A stretch of DNA of 46,949 bases. It comes from JBDTNQ01 sp039933635 (GTDB lineage: Bacteria; Acidobacteriota; Vicinamibacteria; Vicinamibacterales; SCN-69-37). Location: positions 1 to 46,949 of the forward strand of contig JBDTNQ010000019.1 in NCBI GenBank assembly GCA_039933635.1, in the 5' to 3' direction. A program made the position numbers and the translations under genes. The notes below the pieces were generated by a model that was not told the origin of the DNA, did no database searches, and was given only the letters and a program-made list of their open reading frames with translations. How positions within the stretch are numbered: position 1 is the first letter of the stretch; each line of letters opens with the position of its first letter. This document shows positions 18,027-26,166 of the stretch, in pieces.

Positions 18027-18058
18027 AAGGGCGCCGGGCTCTCCAGTCCGGCGCCCTT
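18027..18058 (+). terminator. Intrinsic terminator after the Fn3 lipoprotein gene
   Basis: A perfect 11-bp stem (AAGGGCGCCGG / CCGGCGCCCTT) with a 10-nt loop is followed by GTTCGTTT. It begins 12 bp after the stop codon and separates the lipoprotein from the methyltransferase operon. Confidence 0.85.
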
Positions 18059-18110
18059 GTTCGTTTCAGCGCACCTCGCATGCACGGCCCTGGTAACGGG
18101 CTGACCTCCT

Positions 18111-19076
18111 ATGAACCTGTCCACCGTCGAGCGGCTGGCCTGTCCGAGATGCGGATCGGCCCTGTCGCCGAACAGCGATGCCCTCGTATGTGGATCGTGC
18201 GGCACCGCCTTTCCGATCGTGGACGGCATCCCGCGTTTCGTCCCCGCCCGCAACTACGCGGAATCGTTTGGGTTCCAGTGGAACCGTTTCGCGCAAACAC
18301 AGCTGGACGATTACTGGGGCATCGACGCGTCGCGCAGCCGCTTTGCCGCCGAGACGCGTTGGCCCGCCGATCTGCGTGGTCAGGTCATCCTGGAGGCGGG
18401 CTGCGGCGCGGGCCGTTTCACAGGCCACGCGGCCGCGTCTGGCGCGACGATCGTCAGCTTCGACTATTCCTCGGCCGTCGAAGCCGCGAGCCGCACCCAC
18501 GCGACACTCGAGAACGTGACCTTTCTTCAGGCGGACATCTATCACTTGCCCTTGCGTCCGCAGAGCTTCGACAAGATCTTCTGTTTCGGGGTCCTTCAGC
18601 ACTGCCCGGATCCGGAAGGCGCGTTCAGGGCCTTGCTGCCCCTGCTGAAGCCGGGCGGCGAGATCGTCATCGACGTCTACCGGCTGTCATGGAAGTCCCT
18701 GTTCCAGGGCAAGTACTACCTTCGTCCCGTGACACGCCGTATTCGGCCACAGCGCCTGTTCCCGATAGTCCAGCGCTACGTCCGGGCGATGTATCCGCTG
18801 CTTGGACTCCCTCATCGAATCGTGGGCTCGAGGGCCGCACGGGCCATGGGGCAAGTGGTGGGCATTTGCGACTACCGGGGCTATTTCGCCCTCTCGTCTG
18901 AGAAGCACTTCGAGTTGTGCCTCCTGGATACCTTCGACATGTTGAGTCCGGCCCACGACCATCCGAAGACGCTCGCGACCATTCAGCGCTGGTTCAGCGA
19001 TGCCCGGCTCCAGGCCGTCGAGGTCAAGCCCGGCTACAATGGCGTCGAAGCCCGAGGGCGGCGTCCGCAAGAATAG
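18111..19076 (+). CDS. Class I SAM methyltransferase with N-terminal zinc-ribbon
   Basis: 321 residues. The N-terminal Trm112-like segment has CPRCG (C11/C14) and CGSCG (C27/C30) with FPIVDGIPRFVP. The Rossmann methyltransferase begins near residue 93 with motif I VILEAGCGAGRFT, then ADIYHLPLRPQSFDKIF and LLPLLKPGGEIVIDVY. Such proteins often sit in glycan or secondary-metabolite loci and methylate sugars or lipids; the acceptor is not known here. The next gene, a polysaccharide deacetylase, starts 2 bp after its stop, so the two are translated together. Confidence 0.88.
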   Translation: MNLSTVERLACPRCGSALSPNSDALVCGSCGTAFPIVDGIPRFVPARNYAESFGFQWNRFAQTQLDDYWGIDASRSRFAAETRWPADLRGQVILEAGCGAGRFTGHAAASGATIVSFDYSSAVEAASRTHATLENVTFLQADIYHLPLRPQSFDKIFCFGVLQHCPDPEGAFRALLPLLKPGGEIVIDVYRLSWKSLFQGKYYLRPVTRRIRPQRLFPIVQRYVRAMYPLLGLPHRIVGSRAARAMGQVVGICDYRGYFALSSEKHFELCLLDTFDMLSPAHDHPKTLATIQRWFSDARLQAVEVKPGYNGVEARGRRPQE

Positions 19077-19078
19077 CC

Positions 19079-20203
19079 ATGCGAAACGTACCCCCAGGCG
19101 CGCCCCTCACCGAACAGGGCGGGCGTCTTCGCGGCGTCCTGGATCTGGCTGCCGGCCACTACCCGAAATTCCTCTTTGGTCTCGGTGTCGGCACGCTGCT
19201 GCCGGTGTTCCATTTCCACCAGGCGACGGCGGACACGCTGGAGCCAGCCTTCCGGTACCTCACTGAAAACGGCTATCGCACCGTGGTGTCCGACGATGTG
19301 GCGAGGCTGGTCCGGGAGGGCCGCCATCCCGGTCCCCGCACCGTGATGTTGGCGTTCGACGATGCCTGGGCCAGCTTGTGGCTGGTGGTCGGCCCTCTTC
19401 TCGAGAAATACGACCTGCGGGTCGTGACATACGCCATTCCTGGCCGCCTGCGGGATGCCACCGCCACGCGGCCGACGATGGCCGATGGTCCCGTCGACGC
19501 GGCGGCGGCCGACCTTGCCGAGGATCCGTTCGTGACGTGGCCCGAGCTGCGGGCGCTGGCGACGAGCGGCCGCGTGGACGTCCAGTCGCACACGTGGTCG
19601 CATTCAATGATCTTCGCGGGCAAGGCCGTGACCGGTATCGTCGACCCGGAGTTCCGAGAGCCACCGATCATTCATCCCCGCCTCAACAGCGGGAAGACGC
19701 TGGAGTTCCTGTCGCCGTCGATGTTGGGGTATCCCATGTTCGCGCGGCGATCCCGGATGTCCGATGCCCGCCGATTCTGGCCGGACGCGGACGCCTCCGC
19801 ACGGGTCGAGGCGACGGTAGAGGCCGGTGGTGGCGCCGCGTTTTTCCGGCGGCCGGACTGGCGCCGGGAACTCCGACCGCTGCTCGGGAACATGTCCGGT
19901 CGCTGGGAGACGGATGCCGAGCGCGTCGGCGAAATCGAGCAGGAGATCGCATTCGCGAGAGACGAGATCCAGGCGAGAATCGGCACGCCAGTGCGCCACA
20001 TGTGCCTGCCGTGGGGGATCACGGGAGCGGTAACGCGCAGCGCCCTCGAACGTCTGGGAATCGTCACCGCGTTTGCCAACCGGCTGTCGGGGCGTCTCGC
20101 GGTCGCGGCGGGCGACGAGCCGTTCTTCCTCAAACGACTGGATAACAGGCACATCTTTGCTCTGCCCGGGAACGGTCGCCGCGTGTTCACGACATTCGCC
20201 TGA
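19079..20203 (+). CDS. Polysaccharide deacetylase family protein (NodB-like)
   Basis: 374 residues from ATG 19079, directly after the methyltransferase stop; the frame's longer upstream extension overlaps that gene and is rejected. NodB-type carbohydrate esterase 4 features: VMLAFDDAWASLW (metal-binding Asp pair of motif 1), VDVQSHTWSHS (motif 2 His pair) and CLPWGITGAV later on. An insertion of about 150 residues separates the motif-2 region from the C-terminal CLPWG segment. No signal peptide is seen, so it may act on a cytoplasmic or lipid-linked glycan. The context (methyltransferases on both sides) points to tailoring of a surface polysaccharide. Confidence 0.85.
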   Translation: MRNVPPGAPLTEQGGRLRGVLDLAAGHYPKFLFGLGVGTLLPVFHFHQATADTLEPAFRYLTENGYRTVVSDDVARLVREGRHPGPRTVMLAFDDAWASLWLVVGPLLEKYDLRVVTYAIPGRLRDATATRPTMADGPVDAAAADLAEDPFVTWPELRALATSGRVDVQSHTWSHSMIFAGKAVTGIVDPEFREPPIIHPRLNSGKTLEFLSPSMLGYPMFARRSRMSDARRFWPDADASARVEATVEAGGGAAFFRRPDWRRELRPLLGNMSGRWETDAERVGEIEQEIAFARDEIQARIGTPVRHMCLPWGITGAVTRSALERLGIVTAFANRLSGRLAVAAGDEPFFLKRLDNRHIFALPGNGRRVFTTFA

Positions 20204-20227
20204 AAGTCTTCCTTTCAGTTCGACGGA

Positions 20228-21598
20228 TTGATAGGCTCTCGCCACACTGTGCAGAGAGTCTCCGAGGTGCCCGCCGCCGTGCTTCGGCGCGTCGTGGGGC
20301 CAGCGCTGAAACATGTGCCGCTCACGCGGGCGGCCGTTCGCGGGTCGATGAACGCGATCTTTCGCGTGGCGCTGTTGCCATTTGGCCGCAACCGGCCTCG
20401 CGGGGCTGCTCGCGAGGCACCCGACCTGATCGCCGGAACCGACAGGTTGAACCGCGCCGCGGAACACTACTACACGGCGTTCGATGAGACCGCGTTTCTG
20501 CTGGGCAAGCCATTCACCGACGAACTGTCCCTCCCCCGGCACCTGTTCAGTCTGGGCGTCCTGTTGGACGGCCTTCGCCTGCGGCGCTCGGACGTCGTGA
20601 TCGAGTTCGGCGCCGGCACCTGTTGGGTGTCGCACTTCCTCAATCGCTTCGGCTGCAGGACGATCTCACTCGACGTGTCGGGGACGGCGCTGAATCTTGG
20701 CAAGCAGCTGTTCGATCGCGATCCGAATACGAACTGGTCCCTGGAGCCCGAATTCCTCGCCTACGATGGCCGCCGGATCCCGCTCGCCGACGGAAGCTGC
20801 GACAAGATCATCGTGTTCGACGCCTTCCATCACGTCCCGAATCAGCGCGAAATCCTCTGTGAGTTCCGGCGTGTCCTGAAGGCCGACGGCATCGTGGCCA
20901 TGTCGGAGCCCGGGCGCGGGCACGCGGCGACGCAGGCCTCGCAGAACGAGGTCTCGAAGTACGGCGTGCTCGAGAACGAACTGGTGGTCGAGGACCTGGC
21001 CGCGCTGGCGCTCGATTGCGGGTTCGCCGCCGCCAACCTGATCGTCGCCAGCCCCGACGCGGCGTGGGAGATTCCGGCTCGCGATCTCGGGCCTTTCATT
21101 CAAGGGAAAGGCTTCACGCGCTTCTGGGAACACCATAGCGATGCGTTGCTTGCAGGGCACTACATCCTGCTCTACAAAGGCGATCCCCGCCCGACCACAC
21201 GCCAGCCCAAAGCCATCGGCGCCCATATTCAACTGGCGAACGGATCGAAGCGGCTCACCGTCAAGGCCGGTTCGTCGCTGCCGATTCGGTTGAAGCTGAC
21301 CAACACCAGCGAAACCAGGTGGCTCGGCGGCCGGCGTGACGATGGCGGATGGACGAGACTGGGTGGACACCTGTATCGCGTCGACACGGAACGGCACCTC
21401 GTGGATTTCGACTGGCTCCGTGTGGAACTGCCGCAAGACGTTGACCAGCACAAGACAATTGCCCTGACCGTCGAAATGCCGCCGATGGCGTCGCCAGGGA
21501 CTTACGAGGTCGTCTTCGATCTCGTCATTGAGGGCGTGACCTGGTTCGCCGACCGTGGATCGATGACCGCCACTGCCATCGTCGACGTCCGTGCCTAG
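20228..21598 (+). CDS. SAM methyltransferase fused to a C-terminal Ig-like beta-sandwich
   Basis: 456 residues. The methyltransferase core (about 110-300) has motif I VVIEFGAGTCWVSHFL, LAYDGRRIPLADGSCDKIIVFDAFHHV and FRRVLKADGIVAMSEPGRG. The C-terminal ~130 residues form a predicted all-beta domain: SSLPIRLKLTNTSETRWLGG, RLGGHLYRVD, WLRVELPQDV, PGTYEVVFDLVIEGVTWFAD. Its Trp pattern resembles the NBR1-type Ig (four-tryptophan) or Wzt-C-like glycan-binding domains. The start is uncertain: TTG 20228 or GTG 20249, neither with a good Shine-Dalgarno. It ends the methyltransferase/deacetylase run and may recognise a polysaccharide through the beta domain while methylating it. Confidence 0.85.
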   Translation: MIGSRHTVQRVSEVPAAVLRRVVGPALKHVPLTRAAVRGSMNAIFRVALLPFGRNRPRGAAREAPDLIAGTDRLNRAAEHYYTAFDETAFLLGKPFTDELSLPRHLFSLGVLLDGLRLRRSDVVIEFGAGTCWVSHFLNRFGCRTISLDVSGTALNLGKQLFDRDPNTNWSLEPEFLAYDGRRIPLADGSCDKIIVFDAFHHVPNQREILCEFRRVLKADGIVAMSEPGRGHAATQASQNEVSKYGVLENELVVEDLAALALDCGFAAANLIVASPDAAWEIPARDLGPFIQGKGFTRFWEHHSDALLAGHYILLYKGDPRPTTRQPKAIGAHIQLANGSKRLTVKAGSSLPIRLKLTNTSETRWLGGRRDDGGWTRLGGHLYRVDTERHLVDFDWLRVELPQDVDQHKTIALTVEMPPMASPGTYEVVFDLVIEGVTWFADRGSMTATAIVDVRA

Positions 21599-21675
21599 CG
21601 CCCGGTCGCCGTTTTACCTTTCCGCCCTGCCCGAGGTCTATTCCTGCAGGAGTCCCCAGCCAGGGGAGGTACACG

Positions 21676-21984
21676 ATGAGCCTGAACTCACTTGGTATGA
21701 CGCTGATCGTGGGCACCGCCCTCACGGTCGCAACGGCTTGCGCCCCCGCGACTGGGCGTGTGTACGTGCGGGCGCGACCGCCAGCCGCGGTGTTTGAAGC
21801 GCGTGCGGCGTCGCCGGGACCGGGATTTACCTGGATCGGCGGGTTCTATCGCTGGACCGGCCGGGATTACATCTGGATACCCGGGCACTACGAGCGGGCC
21901 CCGAGACCGCGCGCCGCCTGGGTGCCGGAGCGGTGGGTCCACGATCGACGCGGCTGGTATCTGGTGGAAGGCCACTGGCGCTGA
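21676..21984 (+). CDS. Small WXXGXW/YXWGXW-repeat lipoprotein
   Basis: 102 residues. Lipoprotein signal with lipobox VATAC, then aromatic repeats FTWIGGFYRWTGRDYIWIPGHYE and WVPERWVHDRRGWYLVEGHW (fragments WIGGFYRW, WIPGHY, WYLVEGHW), typical of the WXXGXW (BcpO-related) family of short secreted proteins of unknown function. GGGGAGG lies 6 nt before the ATG, a strong Shine-Dalgarno, in contrast to many neighbours. The gene is probably transcribed alone, 77 bp after the methyltransferase fusion. Confidence 0.82.
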   Translation: MSLNSLGMTLIVGTALTVATACAPATGRVYVRARPPAAVFEARAASPGPGFTWIGGFYRWTGRDYIWIPGHYERAPRPRAAWVPERWVHDRRGWYLVEGHWR

Positions 21985-22030
21985 CGCGAACCCACGCCGC
22001 TCCACACCGCCGTACACGCGCTTCTGCGGA

Positions 22031-22645
22031 TCAGGAGCGCGGTGGCGCTGTGGGTGTTTGCCGGCGCCTTCGGATCACCAGTGCGCCGGCGCCCGCGACC
22101 AAGACCAGAACGCCGGCGATCCAGCCGTGAGTCTCGATCTGCCGGGCCACGACTTCCCAGCGGTCGCCCAAGTAGAGGCCCAGCGTGATGAAGACAACTG
22201 ACCAGATGCCCGCGCCGACGTACGCGAACATGCCGAACAGTCCGAACTCGAGGCACGCCGCGCCGGCCACCAGCGCTGTGAGATGGCGGACGCCCGGCAC
22301 GAAGTAGCCGAACATCAGACCCCACTTGCCCGCACGGCGGAAGGCGGATCGCACCTGTTCGACGCTGCCAGCGGGTATGTGCAATCGGTGTGCGTGCCGT
22401 TGGATCACGACCGCGCCAGCGGCGCGACCGATGAAGTAGCTGATCGTGATGCCCGTTGAACTGCCCAGGATTGCCGCGGCGTAGGTCGGCAGGCCGCGCA
22501 GGCGAGACTGACCGATCAGCACGCCCGCCACGATGAGCAGTGTTTCGCCCGGGACGGGCAACCCGGCAATCCCAAGAGCCAATAGTCCGAAGAGCGCGAG
22601 GCTGCCGTGCGCGGCCAGCCAGTCGAGCGGCACGTGAGACATCAC
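22031..22645 (-). CDS. DedA/VTT-domain membrane protein
   Basis: 204 residues, four to five membrane helices, inner membrane. Family signature: LFGLLALGIAGLPVPGETLL near the N-terminus, GSSTGITISYFIGRAAG, and GLMFGYFVPGVRHLTALVAG (the conserved PGxR segment). DedA proteins are linked to undecaprenyl-phosphate or phospholipid recycling and membrane homeostasis. The start is GTG 22645, followed at once by ATG 22642; a TATGCT box lies 8 nt before the GTG and there is no Shine-Dalgarno. The C-terminus is a basic tail (RRRRQTPTAPPRS). Divergent from yjbQ. Confidence 0.92.
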   Translation of the reverse strand: MMSHVPLDWLAAHGSLALFGLLALGIAGLPVPGETLLIVAGVLIGQSRLRGLPTYAAAILGSSTGITISYFIGRAAGAVVIQRHAHRLHIPAGSVEQVRSAFRRAGKWGLMFGYFVPGVRHLTALVAGAACLEFGLFGMFAYVGAGIWSVVFITLGLYLGDRWEVVARQIETHGWIAGVLVLVAGAGALVIRRRRQTPTAPPRS

Positions 22646-22653
22646 AGAGGACC

Positions 22654-22659
22654 AGCATA
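22654..22659 (-). promoter_or_regulatory. Putative -10 box (TATGCT) before the DedA gene
   Basis: Minus-strand TATGCT (TAnnnT) lies 8 nt before the GTG start and 11 nt before the adjacent ATG. No Shine-Dalgarno lies between box and start. Confidence 0.4.
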
Positions 22660-22695
22660 GTGAATGCCACGACCCGGGCGTGGCTGGGCGTCGTG

Positions 22696-22701
22696 TAGAG
22701 T
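22696..22701 (+). promoter_or_regulatory. Putative -10 box (TAGAGT) before yjbQ
   Basis: TAGAGT lies 9 nt before the ATG. GGAG touches the ATG and is too close to be a normal Shine-Dalgarno. Confidence 0.35.
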
Positions 22702-22710
22702 GAAACGGAG

Positions 22711-23145
22711 ATGCTCCACCAGGCCCTTTCGACGCTCACCGTCGCCACACATGGGCGCGCCTTCTACGACATCACGGCCGATGTGCAGCAAGCGGTGCGG
22801 AAAGCTTCGGTCGGAACCGGCCTGTGCACGCTCCACCTCAAACACACGTCTGCGTCGCTGCTGATTCAGGAGAACGCTGACCCGGATGTCCAGCGGGACT
22901 TCGAGAAGTTTTTCGCGCGCCTGGTGCCCGATGGCGATCGTCTGTTCATCCACACCGTCGAGGGCGACGATGACATGCCGGCGCATGTGCGCACCGCACT
23001 GACCACCGTCAACCTGAGCATTCCCATCTCCAACGGACGGCTGTGCCTCGGTACATGGCAAGGCATCTACGTCTGGGAGCATCGGACCCAGTCCCACCAC
23101 CGCTCCGTCGTGGTCCACGTTCTCGGCGAGGCGGCTCACAGTTGA
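22711..23145 (+). CDS. YjbQ family protein (secondary thiamine-phosphate synthase-like, UPF0047)
   Basis: 144 residues, normal length for the family. Diagnostic motifs are CTLHLKHTSASLLIQENADP, with the conserved His, EGDDDMPAHVRTAL, and TWQGIYVWEHR near the C-terminus. YjbQ-like proteins show weak thiamine-phosphate synthase activity in vivo; the physiological role is not settled. Divergent from the DedA gene over 65 bp. The stop codon overlaps the first of three 18-bp GAGCCC repeats. Confidence 0.93.
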   Translation: MLHQALSTLTVATHGRAFYDITADVQQAVRKASVGTGLCTLHLKHTSASLLIQENADPDVQRDFEKFFARLVPDGDRLFIHTVEGDDDMPAHVRTALTTVNLSIPISNGRLCLGTWQGIYVWEHRTQSHHRSVVVHVLGEAAHS

Positions 23146-23194
23146 GCCCTCGACGGTCCTGGAGCCCTCGACGTTCGTGGAGCCCGCCAACCGG
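23144..23194 (+). repeat. Tandem GAGCCC repeats, GTGGAGYCC element copy B
   Basis: Two 18-bp units, GAGCCCTCGACGGTCCTG (23144-23161) and GAGCCCTCGACGTTCGTG (23162-23179), and a third divergent one (GAGCCCGCCAACCGG, 23180-23194). The first overlaps the yjbQ stop. The junction GTGGAGCCC recurs at 9653 and 32606. The rest of the 221-bp gap to the M4 gene holds an AT-rich tract (about 23218-23285) that probably carries that gene's promoter, though no clear -35/-10 pair could be placed. Confidence 0.55.
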
Positions 23195-23366
23195 AGTTCT
23201 AAGACACGCTGCAAGCGACACGACTGTATATGACTTGATAGGACAATATTTCCTCGCGCTCACTCGCCAAGCCACTTTTTCAACGCAGCGCGTCATTCTC
23301 GAGCCTTCAGACGCACGCAACCGTGTAGGATTCCGCTGCCGTTTCGTGCGGCAGGAGGAACAGCGG

Positions 23367-25229
23367 ATGCGCGTGTCTACAGTGGCCACCCTGGCGGTTT
23401 TGGTTCTGGTCATGTTCGGGCGGACGTCGGTGGATGCACAGACGCCCACCATCGCCGTCCCAGCCTTGAACCGCGGAGTCGTGGCGGCTCTGACCGCGCC
23501 GCAAATTGCCCAGTCGAACGACCTGATCAGCCGCATGACGCAGAGTGGCGATCTGCGCGTGTTCGAAGTCCACGACGATCCGACCTTGGCGGGCCGCCGT
23601 CACGAGACGCTCCGGCAGTACTACCGCGGCATCTCGGTTGAGGGCGGCGGCGTCACGCGCCAGCTCTCGGGCGGAACCGTCGTTTCGATCTTCGGCACGC
23701 TCAACACCGACATTGCGATTGAGACGACGCCCGTGTTGAACGCCGTCGACGCGGCGCGGCTCATCGAGCGCGCGGCCGGGCGCACCATCGCGTTCGGCGC
23801 GTCACCGTCCCTTGTCATCCTGCCGTCGCCAACCGGCACCTATTCGCTGGTATACAAGGCGACGGTCGAAGACGCCGTCACCTACTATGCTGACGCGCTG
23901 ACGGGTCAGATCCTCAAGGTTGTCGACGAGAAGAAAGACGATGTCGGCGTCGGGACAGGCGTGCTGGGCGATTCGAAGAAGTTGTCCACCACGCAGGTCG
24001 GGGGCGTGTACCGCACGCGCGATCAGCTGCGGCCGACGGTGATCAGCACGTTCGACACGGGTGGCAGCACGACGGCATTCAATCGCCTCATCAACACCGG
24101 CGCGTCCACTGACGCCGACCTTGGGTCTGACAGCGACAACACCTGGACGGACGGGCGGATCGTTGACGCGCACGTCCACACGGGCTGGGTCTACGACTAC
24201 TTCTTCAAGCGCCACGGCTGGGCTGGCCTGGACGGTCAGAACCGCCCGATGTCGGACATCGTCCACCGCGGTCTCACCAACAACGCGCAATTCATTCGTG
24301 CTCCGTTCGGTCCCGGCGGCAACGGCGCGATGGTGTACGGAGACACCAGCGCTGGCGTGCCGGTGTCGTCGCTCGATGTGGCGGGCCATGAGTTGATGCA
24401 CGGTGTGACCTATTTTTCGGTCTCCAAGCGCACGGGGCAGGGACTCGGTGATGCGATCTTCGTCGACACCGGAACAACGAGTTTCGCCTACAAAGGCCAG
24501 ACGTTCTCGTGTGCGAGCACAACACTCACGGACAGCCAGGGCGTACCGCGCCCGTTCTGGTGCAGCAACGGGCGATACGTGATCGGATCAAACGATGGGG
24601 GCGCCGTCAACGAGGCCTTCTCGGACATCTTCGGGACCAGTGTTGAGTTCTTCAACCAGCCCGCCGGGAACGGACCCCTCAAGGCCGACTATCTCATGGC
24701 CGAGGACATCCCGGTGTTCGGGCCAAACCGCTCGCTGATCAATCCGGGCTCGATCACGTTTCGGAACGACACGGGCGGGTCGACCCCCTATCCGGACAAC
24801 CGGAAAGGGATCCTGAGCTTTGCGTTCATCATCCTCCAGGGGACGCAGGCCAATCCCACCTCCGTGGCCTTTGCGCCGCTGGCGTACATCAACGGCAGTC
24901 CCGTCACGTTCTTTGACTCCGGCCTGAGCGACAGTGGCGGCGTGCACCTGAATGCGACCGTGCTTGGTCAGGCGTTCTACCTCGCCATTGAAGGGGGCAA
25001 GAACGCGACCTCGGGCCTGTCGGTGACGGGGGTCGGATCCCAGAACCGCGCGCTCGTCGAACGCGCGTTCTTCCGCGCGATGACGCAACTCATGCCCAAC
25101 GCGCCCAGCCAGTCGACCGCGGCGCTGGCGGTGTACCAGGCCGCTGTCGATCTGTTCGGCGTCACCAGTCCGACGAGCCAGGCGATCGCGCAGGCGATGA
25201 TTGCCGTGGGCTTGCTCGTCGCGTCGTAG
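23367..25229 (+). CDS. Secreted M4 (thermolysin-family) metallopeptidase
   Basis: 620 residues from ATG 23367, where AGGAGG lies 8 nt upstream; the frame's longer 5' extension covers yjbQ and the repeats. Signal peptide about 1-24 (cut after VDA). An FTP/PepSY-like propeptide (about 40-200) is shown by FEVHDDPTLAGRRHETLRQY and DAVTYYADALTGQILKV. Catalytic domain: zinc site H341-E342-LM-H345 (GHELMHGVTYF), third ligand E416 (AVNEAFSDIFG), and H527 (GGVHLNATVLGQAFYLAI) matching thermolysin His231. The H345-E416 gap is 70 residues instead of the usual 19; the insert carries C382 and C399, perhaps a disulfide. An outer-membrane protein gene follows after 31 bp. Confidence 0.93.
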   Translation: MRVSTVATLAVLVLVMFGRTSVDAQTPTIAVPALNRGVVAALTAPQIAQSNDLISRMTQSGDLRVFEVHDDPTLAGRRHETLRQYYRGISVEGGGVTRQLSGGTVVSIFGTLNTDIAIETTPVLNAVDAARLIERAAGRTIAFGASPSLVILPSPTGTYSLVYKATVEDAVTYYADALTGQILKVVDEKKDDVGVGTGVLGDSKKLSTTQVGGVYRTRDQLRPTVISTFDTGGSTTAFNRLINTGASTDADLGSDSDNTWTDGRIVDAHVHTGWVYDYFFKRHGWAGLDGQNRPMSDIVHRGLTNNAQFIRAPFGPGGNGAMVYGDTSAGVPVSSLDVAGHELMHGVTYFSVSKRTGQGLGDAIFVDTGTTSFAYKGQTFSCASTTLTDSQGVPRPFWCSNGRYVIGSNDGGAVNEAFSDIFGTSVEFFNQPAGNGPLKADYLMAEDIPVFGPNRSLINPGSITFRNDTGGSTPYPDNRKGILSFAFIILQGTQANPTSVAFAPLAYINGSPVTFFDSGLSDSGGVHLNATVLGQAFYLAIEGGKNATSGLSVTGVGSQNRALVERAFFRAMTQLMPNAPSQSTAALAVYQAAVDLFGVTSPTSQAIAQAMIAVGLLVAS

Positions 25230-25260
25230 CCCTCCACGCCTCCAAGGAAGGAATCGAGTG

Positions 25261-26043
25261 ATGTCGTCACTACGTCTGAAGTTGGCGTGCGCCTGCGGCG
25301 CGACTGCCGTACTCGTCGCCCTCGCAGCGCCTGCGATGGCCCAAACGCGGCCGCGGCCCGCACCGCCGGCAGCGAGCGCCGCCAGGATCTCCGTTGGAAT
25401 CAATGGCGGCGTGAGCGCGCTCGCGCACACGTTCTCGCAGACGGTTGTGCTGCCGGTGAACGGCGAGAACGGCTCGCTCAGCGTCGGGTACAAACAGAAG
25501 AGCGCGCCGCTGATCGACGCGAGCGTCGGGTTTCGCCTCAGGCGCCAGCTCAGCGTCAGCGTGGCCTTTTCGCGGTCATCCCGCCGCGCTGGCGCCGACG
25601 TCACGGCGGACATCCCCCATCCGTTCTTTTTCAACCAGTTCCGCAACATCCAGGGCTCCGTCGGTGGCGCCCGCCACAGAGAATCCGCCGTCCACGTCGA
25701 CGTCATGTGGACGCTGCCCACGGTGTCCGGGCTCGAGGTAAACGTGTTTGCCGGGCCGACGTTCCTGAGCGTGCGGCAGGATCTCGTGTCGACCGTCACG
25801 TACGACGAGACCTACCCCTTTGACAGCGCGACGTTCACCGGCGCCCCCACGACGGGCCGGTCGAAGTCCGCCGTTGGCTTCAACGCTGGCGTGGACGTTG
25901 CGAAATATCTGACGCGGTCGTTTGGCATCGGAGGGATTCTCCGAGCGAGCGGAGCCACCGCGAAGCTCGATTCGCCGCTCGGCGCTGTGAGCGTCAAAGC
26001 CGGCGGGCTTGAAGCCGGCGCCGGTATCCGACTGCGATTTTAA
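25261..26043 (+). CDS. Outer-membrane beta-barrel protein
   Basis: 260 residues. Signal peptide 1-27 (LAAPAMA-Q), a short Pro/Ala linker, then alternating hydrophobic strands of the OmpW/OmpA-type small barrel, ending in Phe (AGIRLRF) as outer-membrane proteins do for BAM recognition. GAAGGA lies 8 nt before ATG 25261. It sits 31 bp downstream of the M4 peptidase and is probably co-transcribed with it. No known ligand; a small 8-10 stranded barrel or a surface-exposed anchor are both possible. Confidence 0.8.
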   Translation: MSSLRLKLACACGATAVLVALAAPAMAQTRPRPAPPAASAARISVGINGGVSALAHTFSQTVVLPVNGENGSLSVGYKQKSAPLIDASVGFRLRRQLSVSVAFSRSSRRAGADVTADIPHPFFFNQFRNIQGSVGGARHRESAVHVDVMWTLPTVSGLEVNVFAGPTFLSVRQDLVSTVTYDETYPFDSATFTGAPTTGRSKSAVGFNAGVDVAKYLTRSFGIGGILRASGATAKLDSPLGAVSVKAGGLEAGAGIRLRF

Positions 26044-26154
26044 GCCACCGCTCGCGGAGTACACATTCTTGTTGATGTGCCGCCCCCGCTAATCTGAACA
26101 GGCTACCGCGCGATGGCGAGAGAAATCCCTCCATTGCCCGCCGCCCCGCTTGTA

Positions 26155-26160
26155 TAGAAT
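26155..26160 (+). promoter_or_regulatory. Putative -10 box (TAGAAT) 6 nt before the CRTAC1 gene
   Basis: TATAGAAT contains TAGAAT exactly 6 nt before the GTG start; gltX has the same hexamer at the same distance. TTGCCC (26134-26139) lies 15 nt upstream as a weak -35. No Shine-Dalgarno is visible. Confidence 0.45.
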
Positions 26161-26166
26161 TCGCTG

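Noticed and set aside
23043..23366. An N-terminal extension of the M4 peptidase
   Set aside because: It overlaps yjbQ and the GAGCCC repeats and would bury the signal peptide; AGGAGG precedes ATG 23367.
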